A stretch of DNA of 64,000 nt from Chaetorhynchus papuensis (taxonomy: Eukaryota; Chordata; Aves; Passeriformes; Rhipiduridae), in assembly GCA_013396525.1 (NCBI GenBank), contig VWYX01000086.1:310001-374000 (forward strand), written 5' to 3'. Shown here one piece after another: positions 1-12,400 of this stretch. The position numbers and the translations under genes were made by a program. Under the pieces are notes generated by a model that was not told the DNA's origin, ran no database searches, and saw only the letters and a program-made list of their open reading frames with translations. The first letter of the stretch is position 1. Every line of letters begins with the position of its first letter.

Positions 1-2151
1 TCCACTTAGTCTGACCGTTTCCTTCCTAGAAGGACAAAGAAGGTGTTTTGCAGTTGCTGATGAATGTTGCTCTGGTCACAGCTGAATAGAGCACGACACC
101 ATTCATGGGGGTAGCGAAGCTAATCCTGTTATTCAGGACAAGGGCCCTTCATCACTTGGGCTGGAGGAAGATTCCCCAGGCCTTGGTTTCTCTCCCACGC
201 ATCCTCACAGAACTGGGGCAGCAGCCCAGGCACCTGACCTGAGCCAGGTGCTGCTGTCTTTGCCCACAGGTGATTCAGTGAGAAGCAGTGGGCATGAGAC
301 CACAAAAAAATCTGCAGGTCTTACTAGTTATTTTCCATTCAGGCACTAAAGAAAAAAACAAGGTATTTATTCTGATATAATTTCGTTGGTTTTCCAGTTC
401 AGATACAATTTCAGCAGCATTGAATGCAAAATAGTAGCCCCTTTGGACTAGCCTGTTGGTGGGAAGGAAACAAAACCCCTGTTCCTAATGTAGGGCAGGT
501 TTTAGGTATTTCAAACGAGAAAAGAACTTGAGTTACCTCTTTGTAACACATTGAAGAATAAAAATCTGTGCATTTCCAGTAGCCTGCTTTTGCAAAGGTT
601 CTGATCATACAGTGTGGTGGCAATAAAACAGATTGTGCCCTGCCTGTGCACCCAAATCTCAAATGCTTTATGATTGTTTTGCCTTCTGATGCCAGCATTC
701 CTTAACACAGAAATTCTTCTCCTCCATCCAGATTTCAGAGCAGGATGTAAGACATGATAGATATGCTATTAGCTCTATTTCCACAGTAATTTCCCCTTGA
801 ACATCTGAGTAAGAAACACACAGATCTGTCGTGTGGTAGTTAGTGAAAAATTGTGAATGGGCACATGTGGTGCTTGGCCAGAGAAGAGAGCGAGGGAGAG
901 CGTCAGTGCCAAAGCCCAGTGTGTGCCTGCTGGCTCTCTGTGAGGAGCATGTAACCTGCACTGCTCTGCTCCGCAGGCACCACGCTCAAACCCTGCTCCC
1001 TTTGACTTAAGTATCATTAACAAGGGCAGGGTTTGCCCTCTGAACTGCAGAAACCCATGTGCAGTAGTCTTTTTAAAAGCCTTCTCCTATCTGTATTTGT
1101 GGATAATTTTGATATTTTAACACTGTAAATTTCTGTGCTCCGTTACTGGAAGATGTGCCTGACCTTAGCCCTCTAATTGTGCAGTAATTAGTTTCTAAAT
1201 ACCATGCAGAACTCCCTGCAAATCAACCAATTGGAATATTAATTCTTAATCTAAATATATCCTTTTAAAAAAAAGGAATCAGAGAAGTGCAAACTCAGTC
1301 AGTAGAAAACTGTTTTCTCTGCATCTGGTATTTCTGTGCAATGAGGACGTTTGTGTTTCGAGTGTATCCACAGACACAGGAACGTGTCTCTGACAGTGAG
1401 TGCATCTCATGCCTCCCTCCAGTGTCATGGGTTTAGGCCCAGAGCCCCAAACACTTTTACTCTGTATCTACTCCAAGCAAGAAAATCAAAATGTGCATCG
1501 AGTCGGACCTTAGATTCCATTATCATTGGCCATAACCACGTGGCACACCACAAGGCTTCCCAAAGTAGTAGAACATGTGTAGTGACAGCACACTTTGTGG
1601 CAGGTTATAGTCACAAGGACTCGTGTCCCAGGATATATCCAGGTAATGAATAATTACAACAGGACCTCCTCATCTCCCAGCTCATGGAAAGGTGGCCTTG
1701 TCCTTCCCACCAGCTACCCAAGGAGCTCTCACCTGCTGGGTGGCCTGGCTCTTCATGTGCTCTGGATTCAAAGAACGCCACGTCTGCCAGGTTTTAGTAC
1801 TGAAAAGGCAAAATATAATGAAATCATTTTATGAGCAGAGAATTTAAATTTTTGCCTTTTCGTTTTTTATTTTTAAAAAGACAGACTTTTCAAGTGTTCA
1901 CACTAAAACCATCGAAAATGTTCAAAAGGCATGGGCTTGGGGAAGAAAAAATTAACCACAAAGGTGAGTCAGCCTCAGAACAGATAGTGCCTAAGGGAAT
2001 TTTCCTCACTGAGTGCAAGGTTAATTCTAAAAATCTACACTTGGAAATGGAGTGAAAAACCCACAAATGTCAAACTGTACATAAGAATATTCTCTCCTAT
2101 TTTGGGCTATTTTATCAGGAGGCACGCTTAAGATTCATTACTACTTATGTA

Positions 2152-2177
2152 ACACACAAACACACACACACACACAC
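2152..2177. repeat. (CA)n microsatellite
   Basis: An AC/CA dinucleotide run with one interruption, followed by six C. Confidence 0.9.
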
Positions 2178-5100
2178 CCCCCACTCCAAAGCTGTGCACA
2201 TACATCCATCTGTACATACATTATGATAATCAGCAAGGTTTGGGAACTTTGGTCACTTTAATTATGTGATTTTATTTAATATATGCAAGACTGAAAGCTT
2301 TATGTTGTCAGTAGCAAAACATGAAATACTATATGAATTAGGAAAAATTCAATAACAAACAGCAGGATGCTCCATGCATACATATCACTGTTGTGGTTAT
2401 GAGCAAATACAAGACTGTACATGATTAACCACAATTTATTCTCACTATAAACTCAGCAGACAGATGTAGAAGACATACTATAATTGCATACACATTTCCT
2501 CCCAGAGCTTAAAACCAATAAAAATATGGTAATTTTGTATAACTTAAGACACATTCTTTACCGCTCTTAAATAAATAATAGGGTTTTAACACACTTCCAT
2601 TGTTTTGCTTTTGCAGTTTTTGAAATAGGCCATGTTTTGAATGCTGGTATGTGAGGAATTAGAAACAATATTACCTACAGGGAGACTGATATTGCTGGAG
2701 AGAAAGATTTTCTCAGTTAAACTTAGCAACATATAGGGGTTTTATGCTACGTAGTCCCAGCTCTTTTAACACTTTCTGATTTCTATAGTGTTCAGAGTTT
2801 TGGCTGAGATGGGTTTTTTGCATCACGTTTTGCCACCTCTGGGAAGGATATTTTCAATTGCACAAAGTGTCTTTGAATAAAGACAAAACAAATATCCAAG
2901 CCAAAATCAGCCTCCAGATCTTAGAAAGTGGATACAAATTTTGATAGTAATTAGAACTATGGAAACATCAATTGTCTCAGTGTTATTTTAAGCTAAACAT
3001 TTCTATACGGACTCCAGAAGTATAATACAAGTATATCTAAATATACTGCTAATTGCGTCGAAATAGCGCATCCATCTGTGAGTTTTGTTCTGAGCTTGCT
3101 GAGCGAGTTGAAAATACAGAATGTGATCTGCAAACCAAGCAAGTTACTAAGTAGCTGTGGAAAACTTATCTGAAGATGAAGCTGGTTTGCTGAAGTTTCC
3201 CGTTGCAGTTCTGGCTGTAGCCTAATGAAACTATTTCAGGACAGTCTCAACAAATTCAGCGTTTACAAGACAAGTGATTGTATGAACTTGACCTTCTTGT
3301 CTCTCCTTTCCCGCTTCCAGTTTCCTTGAAGATTTCTTACCGCTGGGTAAGGTAAGCACCTCGTGAATATTCATTGCCTTGGGCCAGTGCAGATGAGGAA
3401 CTTTCACCAGCCATCCCTGTCTTTCTGCTGTGCCAGAAAGGATCTCTTCACAGGGCGTTAGTGGGAGCCTTCTGGAGTCCACAAAGTCGCTTTATTTGTT
3501 TGTGTTTGTGAACTGCGGAATCCAAACAAATAAAATGGAATGTAGTTGCTGAATGCTCCGATCTTTAGCTGGAGAAAGCCAGTTTTTGTCTTTAGTTTTC
3601 CAGTCTGATTAATCCTTTTACAACACTGAAAGCTGCTAACCTCTGTAGCTGGATCACATGGCAGCGCTCCTTTGTGTGCCCCCCTAATGCCGCCGTGCAC
3701 CTTCAGGAGAGCCAGTTCTTCGGGCAGGGTGGGGGCAGGTTGCCTCCGCAGATCACTGTAATGGTATCTTTTAATTATGGTGTGCCATGCACTTCAGACA
3801 CTCCAGCAGGACTGCCTAATTAACAAGGTTGTTCAGCTTTCACATAGTATCAATCAACTAGTTGCTGAAAATGTCTTGATCTCATTTTCTGAGATTAAAG
3901 TATAGATGAAGGACACTTTGCTCCATTGTTACTAAACTAAGGCTCTGCCATCTGGTTTGCAAATGTGATATTAAAATATCTGGAAATGTCTGAGGCCCCA
4001 GCTCAACAAAGCAGTAAGAACATGCTTACCTTTGAATACGCAAGTAGAGCCATTTATTTCAATTGGATCACATGCTTAAGGTTGAACGTGTGCTTAAGCA
4101 TTTTCTTTTAATCAGGATTTCATAGACTCATTTTGAAATACCAAACTTTTCAAATTAGACAGCAGTGAATTAACCTATTTGTATTATTCAGGAAATCATA
4201 GCCTAAATAAATTAAATATCCCCGGTAACTTGTATCGTGTAAGGCACAGTTACAATGCCTATAAGATAATGTGAGTTTAATTCAAAAATCTTCCACAGTG
4301 TTTCTGTAGTTTGAGTCAAACTGTTGAAAAGGTAATTGCAAGTTATACACAAAAAATGAGAGGGAAAGAAAGTGGTCACGATTAGAAATAATTTTTATCC
4401 AGAATATATCATACCCAAATATTTACTTTTAGTATCTATTTGGAACTGTAAAATGCTGCTGAGGATTGTTATTAAACTAGCAGTCGAGTTGTGGTTTAAG
4501 TAGATTCAAACTAGGTTTGAGCTGAGCTATAAACCTTGCCTTTCCATTTTCCCCTCCCAATTTGCTACGTTATTTGGAAAATTCTGACTTGAAAGGCAGA
4601 GATGATTTCCCCCAGAATCTGGGAGCAGTGTGTGCGTTTGCCGCTAGCCCCGAGAGGCAGTACCCTGGCTCCAGGGGTGTGTGAGGATGCAGGCAGTCAG
4701 TTCAGTTCAGCTGTGGTGCTGTAATGTGCCCCTGCCCTTCCCTGGCCCAGGTCCCCTCCTCAGCGCTCCTTGCTGGGCACGTGGAGCCCTTGCTGCGATC
4801 CCGGGAGCTGCTCTGGGCCAGCCCAGGCGGGCAGAGGCAGCAGCAGGAGCAGCAGCCCCCTGCAAACAGCACCCTCCCTTCCCACTGCACAGCGTCACAT
4901 GGAGAGCACACGCAGTGGAGACAGATGGTGCTCGCCCTCCCTGCAGTGCCATCACTTGGCACTTGCAGGGGAGAGTGTGATGGAAAACTGGATTTCAGTG
5001 CTAGAACTCCAGTTTACCCCTCTGCAAAGAGCAGGAGCGAGACCTCTCCCCCACGCACGAGCCACTTCAGTTCTGGTGTGGTGGCCTATGTGTGAGCCTA

Positions 5101-6079
5101 AGTGGTGCTCAGGGACAGATTTTACTCATGAAATCATAAATGGATTTCATTAAACCTACGTGGTCTTTAATATATCAGACATAGTTGAGCCTCAGGAGTT
5201 TAAAAAAAAAAGAAGGAAAATAAGAGAAAAGGATATATTAGTTCATTCCCTTCGGTCCCCTCTCCCCCAAACATGAATCACAGATGTTTCTATGCACTGA
5301 AAAATAAACAAGATTAGAATAAGAGCTGCATAAAAACAAGGAAAAGTGGCCTTCCTGGGAAGCAGAAGTTGTTAATAAGTGTATGTAGATGTGGTTTGAA
5401 ATCAGTGATAACATTTTTAAACCTAATTAAAGAAATATATAATCCTTCCTCAAGGAAAGTGAAAACAAGAGTCCACAACCAGAGAAGGCTGGGTATTCAG
5501 TGAAGCAGAATAGAATATTGTCTTTAACAGTTTCACTGGCTTTGAAAATAAGTGTTTCAGCATCCTCTTGCCTTCAGACACACTTTTTTCCCTTAAGTTG
5601 CATTCATAGTTGATGTCTTCAAACCTAAATCAAAGGTCAAATGCATACAATTTCCTTCTTCTTAGTCCTTGCTCTTTGAACAAGTTTTTACAAGCACAGC
5701 ATGTGTTTCCATATTACATTGGACTTAAAAAAAATTAAAGAATTATTCCTACCTCTAATGCATGGTTTTAAAAGGAGAACTTTTTTTGTAGTAAACACTG
5801 ATACTTTATTAACGTTCTGCACATGAATATTGGAGCAAGTACTGGCAGATGTAATGTGCTGTATAGTTAGTAACTATTTATGTTAAAAAAATCCCTTCTG
5901 TGTTTCTATAGTGTGGTTATCTTGAAAACCCACGTAGTGGTAAAGCTTTGTGGATTAATGCCTTTGAATCAGCAGAACTGCTCCAGATTAACAATTCTTT
6001 TAGCTGGTGCCATATTTTTTTTTTATTCTACATAATAACAAACATGGTTAGCACAGAAGTGCCATGCTCTCCATAACCT

Positions 6080-6200
6080 GTTTGTAATTGGGAGAATGTG
6101 CAGTGCGTGTCCTGCAGTCCATCTCATGCTGAAGACTGAAGTGTAATTACAGTGCAGGCAATCTCATCTCTGGTAATTACAGCTGTCACCATTGATCCAG
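6080..6200. promoter_or_regulatory. Possible enhancer with repeated homeodomain sites
   Basis: The decamer GTAATTACAG occurs at 6143-6152 and 6173-6182, exactly 30 bases apart, and the second copy runs into an E-box CAGCTG at 6180-6185. Evenly spaced TAATTA sites plus an E-box are typical of developmental enhancers, and SEMA6D is developmentally regulated. Function is inference. Confidence 0.2.
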
Positions 6201-8097
6201 TTAACCAGGATAACTAACTGCTGAGCCAGAGTTGACAAAGCTTTCTGCCTAAACCCAGATTGCTGTTTAAGAGAGAGTTTTGTGTTTTTTGAGAATTTTT
6301 GATTATAGAAACACCGGTGCTTGAAAAAGGAGATAAAAAATATTGTGGATTATGGATTAGAAAACAGAAAGCACAATCCCATTTCACTTCATTCTCAGGA
6401 CTGAAACTTGTAGAATCGCCTTGCAAGGCAAACAATGCAAATGCAAGGCAACCCCTCACACAAATGAGCTGCATGTAGACAGGGGCAGGACTGCTTGCTG
6501 ATGCTCAGGGATGTGCCTGCTCCCCACAAGGGCAGTGCCCTGCAGAGAGGAGGCATTGCCTGCCAGAGGACATGTCTGCAGTGTGTGGAGAGGGGGTGCA
6601 GGGAGCCCCAAGCCTGCCAGACCTGCAGCCTGGGGTCCCTTGCAGCCAAGGTCTTCTCCAGTGCAGCTGCAGTGCAGATATGACCTCTCTCTTTTCTCTC
6701 TCTCTGCTCACTGGTTTCTTAAAGTTGGTTTTAAGTGCTCATCAGTACACCACAGTCTAAATTGTTTAAAGGGGAAGGTAAACCTCAGTCTGTAAGTCAG
6801 AGTCCTAAAGTGTAAGTTTTAAGCTTGGTGGAAAATAAAACCCAGAAGGCTTCTCAGATCTGACCAGGAAAGGAAATACTCAGATGCCTCTTCAAAAGGA
6901 AATTAATGTTTTTCAGAAGTTTAGTCAAGAGTACAACTTTCTCCACTGTACTGCAGCAGAATCGTTTCCTTTCTGTGCTGTAACTCAAAGGCAGCTGAAA
7001 ACTCCCCTACAGGCAGCTGCTACTGCAGATTCCACTGTGCTACAAACTGTTGCCTTGCCACCTTGTTGGTTGTTGCACTCCAGATGCAGGATGATGAGTT
7101 TTGTGTAACTGGGTAACAGTTCCATCACCGGGGTCCGTACTGAGTTCACTGGGACCACTTGAGGAATAAAGCACTTTTCTGTGGGTTTAGACTAGATTCT
7201 TTATAACAGAGAAGAATTTTGCATTCTTTACATCAGGCACTTTTCCAATCCCGACTTGGACTGTTAGAATATGATGTACTTAGGCTGCCTGACTTTGTGT
7301 AAAAACAAGTCATGAAGATGTAAATGAGGAAAAAGATTTGATACTTGCTGCTTTCAGAAGACTCCAAAGTATCTCTGTGGTAGGCTAAAGGCTGCAGTGT
7401 TGTGTTTCTGTGTCTCTGACTTTTTAGGAAAAAATACAGGGTTTTGAGGAGGTTTTCTCTTTCTAGAATTTTTCCTCGTTTCCAGAACTACCCCTTCAGA
7501 GAGGTTTTGAACAAAAACAACAATTTAATCTTTTCCTCACACAGTTTTATCTAGATCTTACTAACCCTAGCACCACTCTGTAATGTGCAGAATGGGCGTT
7601 ACACCAGTGTTAGCAATGAGAGTGACAACTGTAAACTCTGAAGCCAGGAAGTTCCAAAATAGTTCACCATCAGGCTTAACACGTACCAGGAAACTTCTTT
7701 CCAAAATGTCACCAGAAGAAAGTGGCAGATCCAAAATTTGTCTTCACTGCATCCCTGCCCGTAGTGATAGCAGGACAAAAAATACTGTAGGTAGATGGTT
7801 GCCTTAGAGAATGCCTCAGAAAATTATTTTTGGAACACACCGGCAATGGAGAAATTTACCTTTCCATGAACAAAGTTATCAATTTGTTCAGTATGCTCTA
7901 AGACAGAACAAATCCACATAACCAAAATCCCCAGCATCTTTCACTCCTCACTAAAGCAATATATGGGCACCTTATGTGCAGTACTTTGCCTTTACTTGTA
8001 TTTATAGCCCCCATTGAAGAAAAAAGTCTATTGGATGTACTCACTGTGGGACCATATATACTCCAGCATCTGAGTGGGATATAAAATTATCCACCAG

Positions 8098-8166
8098 AAA
8101 AAAAAAAAAAAAAAAAAATATGCAGTCATCTCTGTGTAATGTCAAAAAAAAAAAAAAAAAAAAAAA
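8098..8166. repeat. Two poly-A tracts 25 bases apart
   Basis: There are 21 A at 8098-8118 and 23 A at 8144-8166, separated by TATGCAGTCATCTCTGTGTA plus five more bases. They may mark retroposed tails, but no parent sequence is recognisable to the left. Confidence 0.9.
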
Positions 8167-9392
8167 GAAAAGAATTGTGAAGCCATGTCCCATCAATAAT
8201 ACAAGGTATTGTAAAAGGGCTGTAAATTGAGAGGACAGCTTGTTGGTTTGGGCTTGGGTTTTGTTTTGTTTCTTCAGTGAATGTGTTTGTCCAAGATGAA
8301 CCTTGCAGTGAATCAGTGCTGTGGTGGTTTGTAAGAAATATTTCCTAGCTTTTCAGTGAGCAGCACAATGAGCAGCCAGGTTTAATAAAGAGGTGTTTTA
8401 ACATCCATTCAGGTCTTTTTGGTGTTCTGCATTTGCATATAGAAGACTTGTAATAGGAAGAACACCTTAGAGGAGTGTTTGCTGTAAACTGTGCAGCCTT
8501 TCCGTGCCCTGTTCGACCCTTTGCTGTGCTGCTGCAGCAGCATCATCCAGAGGCTCTTGAAGCCTTTGGGGAACACTGATTAATTTAGCCAGAGGAGAAG
8601 GATGGCAGCTGCTGAGAGCTCGTTCTGCTTCCATGGGTGTCAGCAGTAGAACTCCCATTGATTCAGCAGAAATGGAGGTGTGCTTGTCAGGAGAGAAGAT
8701 CCTCTTCCAAAGAGAAAAAAACAGATGCACGAACTTGCTCCCTTTGTCAAATATCTGTGCAGAGCACAGTGATAGATTGGGTCAAAGATCTCATGTGAAG
8801 GATGTGCCAGCCCAGAGCTGAGCCTGTGCTGGTGTCGTACTTCAACCACCACCTCTTGGAGACCCTCAGCACAAGACAATTCTAACTGGCTTTATTTCCT
8901 CTGCTTTAGATTCTCTTTCTTTTAAGTGGGCTAACCCTGTTAAGTGATACATTTGTCTCACGCTTGAGTGTTTCCAAGTGCACCTGCATCTTGGCCTTTT
9001 TCAGGCATATTCCCTGTTGTACATGATGTTAGTGGAGCTCAGCTCCCACGTTACACTGCCTCTGCCATACCGTGCTCTGCTGTGCATGTTTGCTGGCTCT
9101 ACAGCTTAGTATGCATGTTTTATTGATATTCAGAATGAGATCTGTAAACATCTTAACAGATTCTGGAGGGGAGGGAGGGGAATGTAGTCCGGTATCTCTT
9201 TGTTTAGGTTTTCATTAGAGAAAAATTCTATGACTTCCCTTTCTCCCAAATTGTAGATCCATATCCTCTGTAAAAAAAATACTGTCTTTCCCTGTTCTGC
9301 ACAGCTCATTAGCACTTCCCTCCATACACTTATTTCTGGTGCCATTTATTTCTTCTGGTATCATATTATGCAAATGTAATACACAGCCTTGG

Positions 9393-9482
9393 TGTATAAA
9401 TAAGAAGCCTTCTTTAGCACTTATTTCTTTTTCTTGTTGTATAAATAAGAAGCCTTCCTTGGCACTTTATTTTCTTTTTTTC
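9393..9482. repeat. Tandem duplication, two copies of about 45 bases
   Basis: The unit starting TGTATAAATAAGAAGCCTTC occurs at 9393 and again at 9438. The first 30 bases of the copies differ at two positions, and then the pyrimidine-rich ends diverge in length. Confidence 0.85.
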
Positions 9483-12400
9483 ACCCTACAAAGTGCATTT
9501 CACAAGCACAGTTGCTCTAAAACAATTGCACGAATTGGATAACAGGTTAAAAATATGTGTGAGAAGAAAATCCCCAAACAGTTAATCTTAAAGGTCACAG
9601 ACTAAAGTAGTTTAACTTCATAAAACGGGATCCTGAGTCCTGAAGTCTGGCCAGAAGAACCTTGGAATGTCTTGTGTGAGGAGAGGTGAAAATCTTTGCA
9701 TGTCTAATGGCATATTTATGACTAGACAAGCTCTAAGGAAGTCTGTGGTTGTTTTTTTGTAATCCTAAACACATCTGTTTTGTTAATTGGAAAGAGCTTT
9801 TAATGAAACTGAATGGTGGGTGCTTTTTAAGTAACCCAATTCAATAACTACATCCTTGCTTGAAAGCTGAAGCAACAACTGCTGCTTTTCCCAATAGTGT
9901 GCATATTTGGAAACAATTGTTCAGTTTTATACATTTACCAGGATGTGTCAGAATTAGAGCTGGATTTTTCTGCTTGTGTCTAGCCTGGAAACAATATATT
10001 TAAATGTCAGTCTCAGCTGACGCAAAACATTTTGCCTGACCTGAGAGAAAGAATTTTATTTTCTAAGAGAGTTGTTTACGGTTTTTTCATCCCAAAAACC
10101 AAATGGGTCTGTCAGTTTCAAAATGCAATGTCATTTTGGAACAAAAAGTCAAAATATTTCACCTAGAAAATGTCAATGAATAACATTTATACTTCTCTGA
10201 ATTTACTCTTTTGGCCAAACTCTTACAGCATGATCTGACTTTCTGAATAGTTTCATTCCCTCTGAGACTGCCTATCTGTAAATTTTATGTACCCTGAAAA
10301 CATTTTCAGCCCCCTCTACTCAACATGCAGGTACTGCTAAGATTTGTATTAGTTTCAGTATCACTCTGCACAGGCACATCTTTAGGTGCTAAGGTCTGCC
10401 CCAGGCTGCCCCCAGGGCTCTGGCCAAGGGCAATCCCTGGCATGGTTTGTCTGCAGCCAGGCAGGATCGGGCCAGGGAAGGATCTCCTGCTCTCAGAATG
10501 CCTGTGCCAGCTTGCTCTGCAGCTCTGAGCCTGTTATCTCCACACTAAGTTCTGCTCTCCCTCATATCTAGGGCCTTATCCTGGAAATTCCTGCTTGTGC
10601 CAGAAAATTTCATTGCCAGGAGATTCCTTTGAAGGCAAGGCAGCTGTTCCCAGCATGAGCAGGAGTAGGTGTGGACAGGAACAGGCCTACAGCCCGTGCA
10701 CAGACACCTGTGCTCTGTGTTTGTGTGTGTTCATCTCTCCCAGTGCTGAGCAAGTCGTGCTGGTAAAGCCCATTTTCCTTGAAGACTGTCAGTCTTAATA
10801 AGAACTAAGAAACGAGAACAAAGCCATCATGAATTCTAATGTATTTGAACATATGGCCCTAGGACCTGTTATTACCATATCAGTCAGATAAAGGAGTGGG
10901 AGAGTGGTTGCAACAGCACAGAAGGAAAAATGTTAAGATGGCAAAAGGACTCTTTTAATTTTAAAGAAATAGTCAGTCTGTGAATTTAGTTTCCAAATTT
11001 TATAAGTCTTGTGGATAGTATCAATTTCTTTCAATTCTTATTCAAATACTATTTTTTCATTATTGTTGAAGTATTCCTTTTCTGTTTAAAATTGAGCTTT
11101 TTCTGTAAACCTGCCTTTAGAGTGAAGGGTGTTTGAAAGACCACATTTGCTCACTGTTCATGGTAGGCTGGGGAGGTAAGTAAAATAATCTCAAACAAAA
11201 AGTGAATTCAGGTCAGAGTCCATTTCCAAGGCACATCTAAAAAGCTAATCAGTTCATGTAGTCTCTGTCCTCCAGCTCTGAAATGTATATCAGCAGCAAA
11301 TGTACAGTTCCCAGGTCTCCAAACAGCAGTCAGCTGATTCTGCCAGTTGTGTGTGTGAGAGAGAGAGGGAAGTGTACGAAACCATTTAATGATATGTATC
11401 TGGGGCAAGAACTGGACCCGGGGTTGCCATGAGCTTAATGAGAGGTTTAATCAAGCTTAGCTGTACCTCAGGATCCTCTAGAATTCCCAACCATCTCCGA
11501 CATGGATGGTGTGACTCTTTCTTGTTCATTCTTGTAGGCATAACAGTATTTACAGAAATTTTTGAGGAACCCAAAAAGGCTTTCTAAGTGCATTTAGTAG
11601 ATTGATCCAGCTTGCTGTAGGCAGGGATGGCTGGCAGCAGGTTAGGGAGTCAGGATGAGAGGTCTGGTTGAGTTTCCTGAATGCAGATGGTGCACAGCCA
11701 GGATGGATGGTAGTGTCTTGTGATGAACTACTTACCAGCACATCCCAAAGCATTGCACCATCTGGATTGTGATCATTTGAAAATTTCTTGGTTTATATGT
11801 CATTAAAACATTTCTAAAGCTTTACTTGAGTCTTATACCAATCTTTCTGCTAAGTTTACAGCTGAGTAAATACAGAAGCATTTGGATAATTGCTTTAATA
11901 CTTGCATTAGCCTGCATCAGCTTTCTTTAAAAGGATTTTTCTTTGAAAATGTTCCAGTTTCTTCTGTCTTTCTTTCCACAGATATCCTCATAAATCAGTT
12001 TGCTCAAGATAGAGCAAATTACCTGAGATAGATTTATCCTGTATAGGGAACTATCACGAGGTCTGTATCATTTAAGTACTGTGTTTGTCTTTGAAATAGA
12101 CTTGAAGTGACATCTAAATGCAGCTTAAGAGATGCACAGGCTTTGAGATGACCTCCTTGAGGTCTTCAGCATCCTCCCAAGGGGAAGCAGGAGCACAGGT
12201 ATCGATCTCTGCTCTCTGGTGACCAGGGACAGGACTCGAGGAAACAACATGAAGCTGAGTCAGGAGAGGTTTAGGATGGATAACAGGAAAGGGTTTTTGA
12301 CCCAGCAGGTGGCTGAGCACTGGAACAGGCTCCCTGGGGAAGTGGGCACAGCACCAGGCCTGAGAGAGTTTAAAAAGCATTTGGACAATGCTCTTAGATG

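Larger units (their letters stand above)
1..9392. other. Noncoding, left part
   Basis: AT-rich sequence with short scattered open frames on all frames, none with coding character. It contains the CA microsatellite (2152-2177), a GC-rich but CpG-poor patch at about 4660-5100 with overlapping open frames in several frames and a CAG-rich stretch, the paired TAATTA sites near 6.15 kb, and the two poly-A tracts at 8.1 kb. I see no RNA gene. Confidence 0.7.

Noticed and set aside
4681..5153. Cluster of overlapping 80-127 codon frames in a GC-richer patch
   Set aside because: Open in several frames on both strands at once, low-complexity CAG and C-rich content, few CpGs: base-composition effect, not a gene.
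7860..7897. 38-base micro-exon-like segment on the - strand with good acceptor and donor
   Set aside because: Too short to judge; such pairs of sites occur by chance many times in a window of this size, and no phase-compatible neighbour was seen.
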